Source: Campylobacterales bacterium
GTDB lineage: Bacteria > Campylobacterota > Campylobacteria > Campylobacterales > Hydrogenimonadaceae
NCBI GenBank assembly: GCA_026986055.1
Contig: JALSPH010000280.1
Coordinates: 1 to 6,010 of the forward strand
Direction: 5' to 3'
DNA: 6,010 nt
Part shown: in pieces, positions 3,937 to 6,010 of the stretch
How the letters are laid out: each line of letters begins with the position of its first letter
How positions within the stretch are numbered: position 1 is the first letter of the stretch
Notes under the pieces: model-generated
The model's input: the letters and a program-made list of their open reading frames with translations, nothing else
The model's database searches: none
Told to the model about the DNA's origin: nothing
Program-made: the position numbers and the translations under genes

Positions 3937-6010
3937 GCCTTATAGCTTTGAGTGGGCGTATAGAGAAGATTCTCTTTCAAAAAGAGAGTTTTTTTATAGC
4001 GAAACTCGACAACGGCACCAAAATATCGGGTACGACTCTCGTTGTAGATATCGATGCGCTCGAGGGGCAGGAGGTGGAGCTCAAAGGGAGATGGGAGGAG
4101 CATCCAAAGTATGGGCCTCAGTTTATTTTCGAAGAGCTTCAGATAAAAGGGAGCGAGCTATATTTCTATCTTACGAAGGTCGTAAAAGGGGTAGGGCAGA
4201 AGCTGGTAAAGAGACTCATCGCTTTTTACGGCGAAGAGGAGCTTGTAAAAATCTTGGATGAAGAGCCCCAAAAGCTTCTGGAGTTCAAGGGTATCAAAGA
4301 AAAAAAACTCTCTCAAATAACGGAAAGTTGGCGTAAATATAAAGATATGAGAGAGCTTGCGATGTTTCTGGCTCCCTACAAGATAGGCGAATCCTTGGTA
4401 GCTGAAATCTACAGAACTTTCATTGAAAAAGAGAATCTCGTGGAGTCGATAAAGGAGAATCCCTACATCATTACCAAGGTAAAAGGGATCGGTTTTAAAA
4501 GAGCCGACGAGATGGCGATTTCTATGGGGTTGGCGGAAGATTCACCTTTTAGAATAGAGGCTGCATCTTTATACTTCATAAAAGAGCTTGCCGAGCAGCA
4601 GGGAAGCAGTGCGATAGAAAAGGAAGAGTTCATAAAAAAAGTGGCCGATGAACTTGGGTTCGGCAAGAATTTGGAAGTCGTAAGAGAGACTATCGAGTCA
4701 CTCATAAAGAGTGAAAAACTGGCCTCTGTAGGAAAATATGTAGCACACCCTTTCTATTACAGGGCGGAAAAGGGACTTTACGACTATTTCAAATCTAAAA
4801 AAGAGGCTTTGAAGGTGCCGCTTGTTGAAGATATCGACGATTTTGTTTCAAAAGAGCAAGAGAGCGCTAAAATCGTACTTGGGGCTCAGCAAAAAGAGGC
4901 GGTGGTGACGGCAAACAGCGGTGTGAAAGTGATGGCGCTGGTGGGGTACGCCGGTACCGGAAAGAGTACTACCGCCAGATTGGTTTTGAAGCTTTTTGAA
5001 AAGAGGTATGGGTATGAAAATATCGTAACTACGGCTCTTAGCGGTATCGCCGCACAACGCATCCACGACACTACCGGATATAAAAGCGCAACTATCCAGA
5101 GTCTTCTTCTATCTTACAAAGATAGCGACTATCTGCCATATGATGTAGTGCTGCTCGATGAAGCCTCGATGGTCAATTCGCAGATATTTTTCCAGCTCGT
5201 TTCGCGGCTTAAAGATGATGCTACGCTTCTTATAGTGGGTGACGATGGACAACTCCCGCCAATCGGTGCGGGCAATGTACTCTCGGACATCATAAGATAC
5301 GGCCTTGTACCGGTTGTAAAACTTACGACTATTTACAGACAGAGTGAAGATCAGGCCATAGCTCTCATAGCCGATGCCATAAGGCGCGCGGAAGTGCCGA
5401 ATTTCAGAGGAGAGTTTGTAGATTTTCGTTTCATAGATATAAGTAAGAAGGAGTGTTTCGCTCTGAAAAAGGGGGATGAGCAAAAGAGAAGAGAGTTAAG
5501 AGAAGAGAATAACGGCGCAATACTTGAAACTCTAAAGAGTGAAGCTATTCCTTTCATTTTGGAAGCGAGAGAGAAGCTTTCAAAAAAGGATATCAGGGGT
5601 TATCTTACCCATATTCAGGTAATCACTCCTATGAGAGGAGGAGTTTTGGGCAGTGAAAACCTAAACCGTGAGCTACAGGCACTTTTCAACCCGAATCCAA
5701 AGCAGTCTATAAAAAGGGGAATATACTCTTTTTCACTATACGATAAAGTTGTGCATATCAAAAATGAAAATATGCCGAGCTACACTACGGAGGGTTTTAA
5801 AAAGGGGGTCGATCCGGTTGAACAGAGGATTTTCAACGGGATGATAGGCCTTATATTCAAGATGGATCCAGGGGAGGAGGAGTGTTTGGTCTACTACCCA
5901 AACGAAGATGTCGTCGTCAAATATAGCTACGACTCGCTATCAGATTACCTTAGCCTAGCTTACGCTCTTACGATTCACAAAACCCAGGGAATGGAGTATG
6001 ATGCAGTTAT
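3933..6010 (+). CDS. recD2: RecD2-like ATP-dependent DNA helicase, 3' end beyond the window
   Basis: One open frame runs from ATG 3933 to the window edge (692 codons, no stop); a complete RecD2 is usually about 720-760 residues, so little is missing. This SF1B helicase unwinds DNA 5' to 3' and acts in DNA repair/replication without RecBC. Residues 1-70 form the OB-like N-terminal domain. Helix-hairpin-helix segments follow near G88, G120 and G185-I-G187, then a winged region. The helicase core has G338-Y-A-G-T-G-K344-S-T (Walker A), L-L-D409-E-A-S (Walker B), G436-D-D-G-Q-L-P-P-I-G (motif III), I-Y-R469-Q (motif IV), I564-T-P-M-R-G-G-V-L-G, and T680-I-H-K-T-Q-G-M-E-Y near the end. The HhH-containing N-terminus separates it from RecD of RecBCD. 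The ATG overlaps the upstream stop and has only a weak GTAGG (3920-3924), so translational coupling is likely. Confidence 0.92.
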   Translation, partial: MSLIALSGRIEKILFQKESFFIAKLDNGTKISGTTLVVDIDALEGQEVELKGRWEEHPKYGPQFIFEELQIKGSELYFYLTKVVKGVGQKLVKRLIAFYGEEELVKILDEEPQKLLEFKGIKEKKLSQITESWRKYKDMRELAMFLAPYKIGESLVAEIYRTFIEKENLVESIKENPYIITKVKGIGFKRADEMAISMGLAEDSPFRIEAASLYFIKELAEQQGSSAIEKEEFIKKVADELGFGKNLEVVRETIESLIKSEKLASVGKYVAHPFYYRAEKGLYDYFKSKKEALKVPLVEDIDDFVSKEQESAKIVLGAQQKEAVVTANSGVKVMALVGYAGTGKSTTARLVLKLFEKRYGYENIVTTALSGIAAQRIHDTTGYKSATIQSLLLSYKDSDYLPYDVVLLDEASMVNSQIFFQLVSRLKDDATLLIVGDDGQLPPIGAGNVLSDIIRYGLVPVVKLTTIYRQSEDQAIALIADAIRRAEVPNFRGEFVDFRFIDISKKECFALKKGDEQKRRELREENNGAILETLKSEAIPFILEAREKLSKKDIRGYLTHIQVITPMRGGVLGSENLNRELQALFNPNPKQSIKRGIYSFSLYDKVVHIKNENMPSYTTEGFKKGVDPVEQRIFNGMIGLIFKMDPGEEECLVYYPNEDVVVKYSYDSLSDYLSLAYALTIHKTQGMEYDAV
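3971..3995 (+). terminator. Terminator-like hairpin with T7 inside the start of recD2
   Basis: A perfect 7-bp stem, TCTCTTT (3971-3977) and AAAGAGA (3981-3987), closes a CAA loop and is followed after one G by seven T (3989-3995). It lies 35-59 nt past the ygjP stop and 38 nt into the recD2 coding sequence. The stem has only two G-C pairs, so strength is doubtful. It could arise merely from the codons for L-F-Q-K-E-S-F-F, or act as a partial attenuator before the helicase. Confidence 0.35.

Noticed and set aside
3839..4261. 140-codon + strand open frame spanning the YgjP-RecD2 junction
   Set aside because: It is out of frame with both genes, is compositionally odd (Arg/Gly/Ser rich) and disappears once the recD2 frame from 3933 is followed; the helicase frame shows no interruption, so there is no frameshift to explain.
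5109..5483. Antisense open frame of 124 codons inside recD2
   Set aside because: It lies opposite helicase motifs Walker B to IV and has no family resemblance, so it is a shadow of the coding strand.
3933..6010. RecD subunit of a RecBCD complex or a Cas/defence helicase
   Set aside because: The OB-like N-terminus with helix-hairpin-helix repeats marks the stand-alone RecD2 type, and no recB, recC or defence genes are present in the window.

Overview
The window reads as a gene-dense chromosomal segment of a Campylobacterota (epsilonproteobacterial) genome, perhaps a Sulfurovum/Sulfurimonas-like environmental chemolithotroph. This is inferred from the mildly AT-leaning base composition, the flavour of the proteins, and -10 boxes preceded by T-rich tracts rather than a strong -35 box, as in Campylobacter. 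The exact genus cannot be fixed from the sequence.

Layout. Positions 1-166 hold the end of a HAD-superfamily phosphatase gene on the + strand. A short gap with a recognisable sigma70-type promoter and a small palindrome leads to a complete PPK2-family polyphosphate kinase gene (224-1123, +). A SAM-dependent methyltransferase gene (1185-1772, -) converges on it, and the 61-bp gap between them holds weak terminator-like hairpins. The methyltransferase is divergent from a three-gene + strand operon: a phosphomannomutase/phosphoglucomutase (1878-3257), a YgjP-type zinc metallopeptidase (3220-3936) and a RecD2-like DNA helicase (3933 to the window end, incomplete). The three operon genes overlap one another (38 bp if the upstream ATG is used, then an ATGA junction), so they are probably cotranscribed and translationally coupled.

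How the genes relate. The genes are housekeeping or metabolic: polyphosphate/nucleotide phosphate transfer (PPK2), hexose-phosphate isomerisation for surface polysaccharide or sugar-nucleotide synthesis (the mutase), a probable cytosolic metalloprotease, and DNA repair/replication (RecD2). I see no shared pathway; the operon looks like compact genome packing rather than a functional system. I find no mobile element, CRISPR array, tRNA, rRNA or defence island, and no convincing undescribed multi-gene system.

The most useful points for a second look are small. The PPK2 has Arg in place of the Walker A Lys, along with other departures from the family pattern. The divergent promoters of the methyltransferase and mutase form a near-perfect inverted repeat with overlapping -35 regions. 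A terminator-shaped hairpin with a T7 tract lies just inside the helicase coding sequence, directly behind the upstream operon genes. No stretch longer than about 300 bases lacks a gene.
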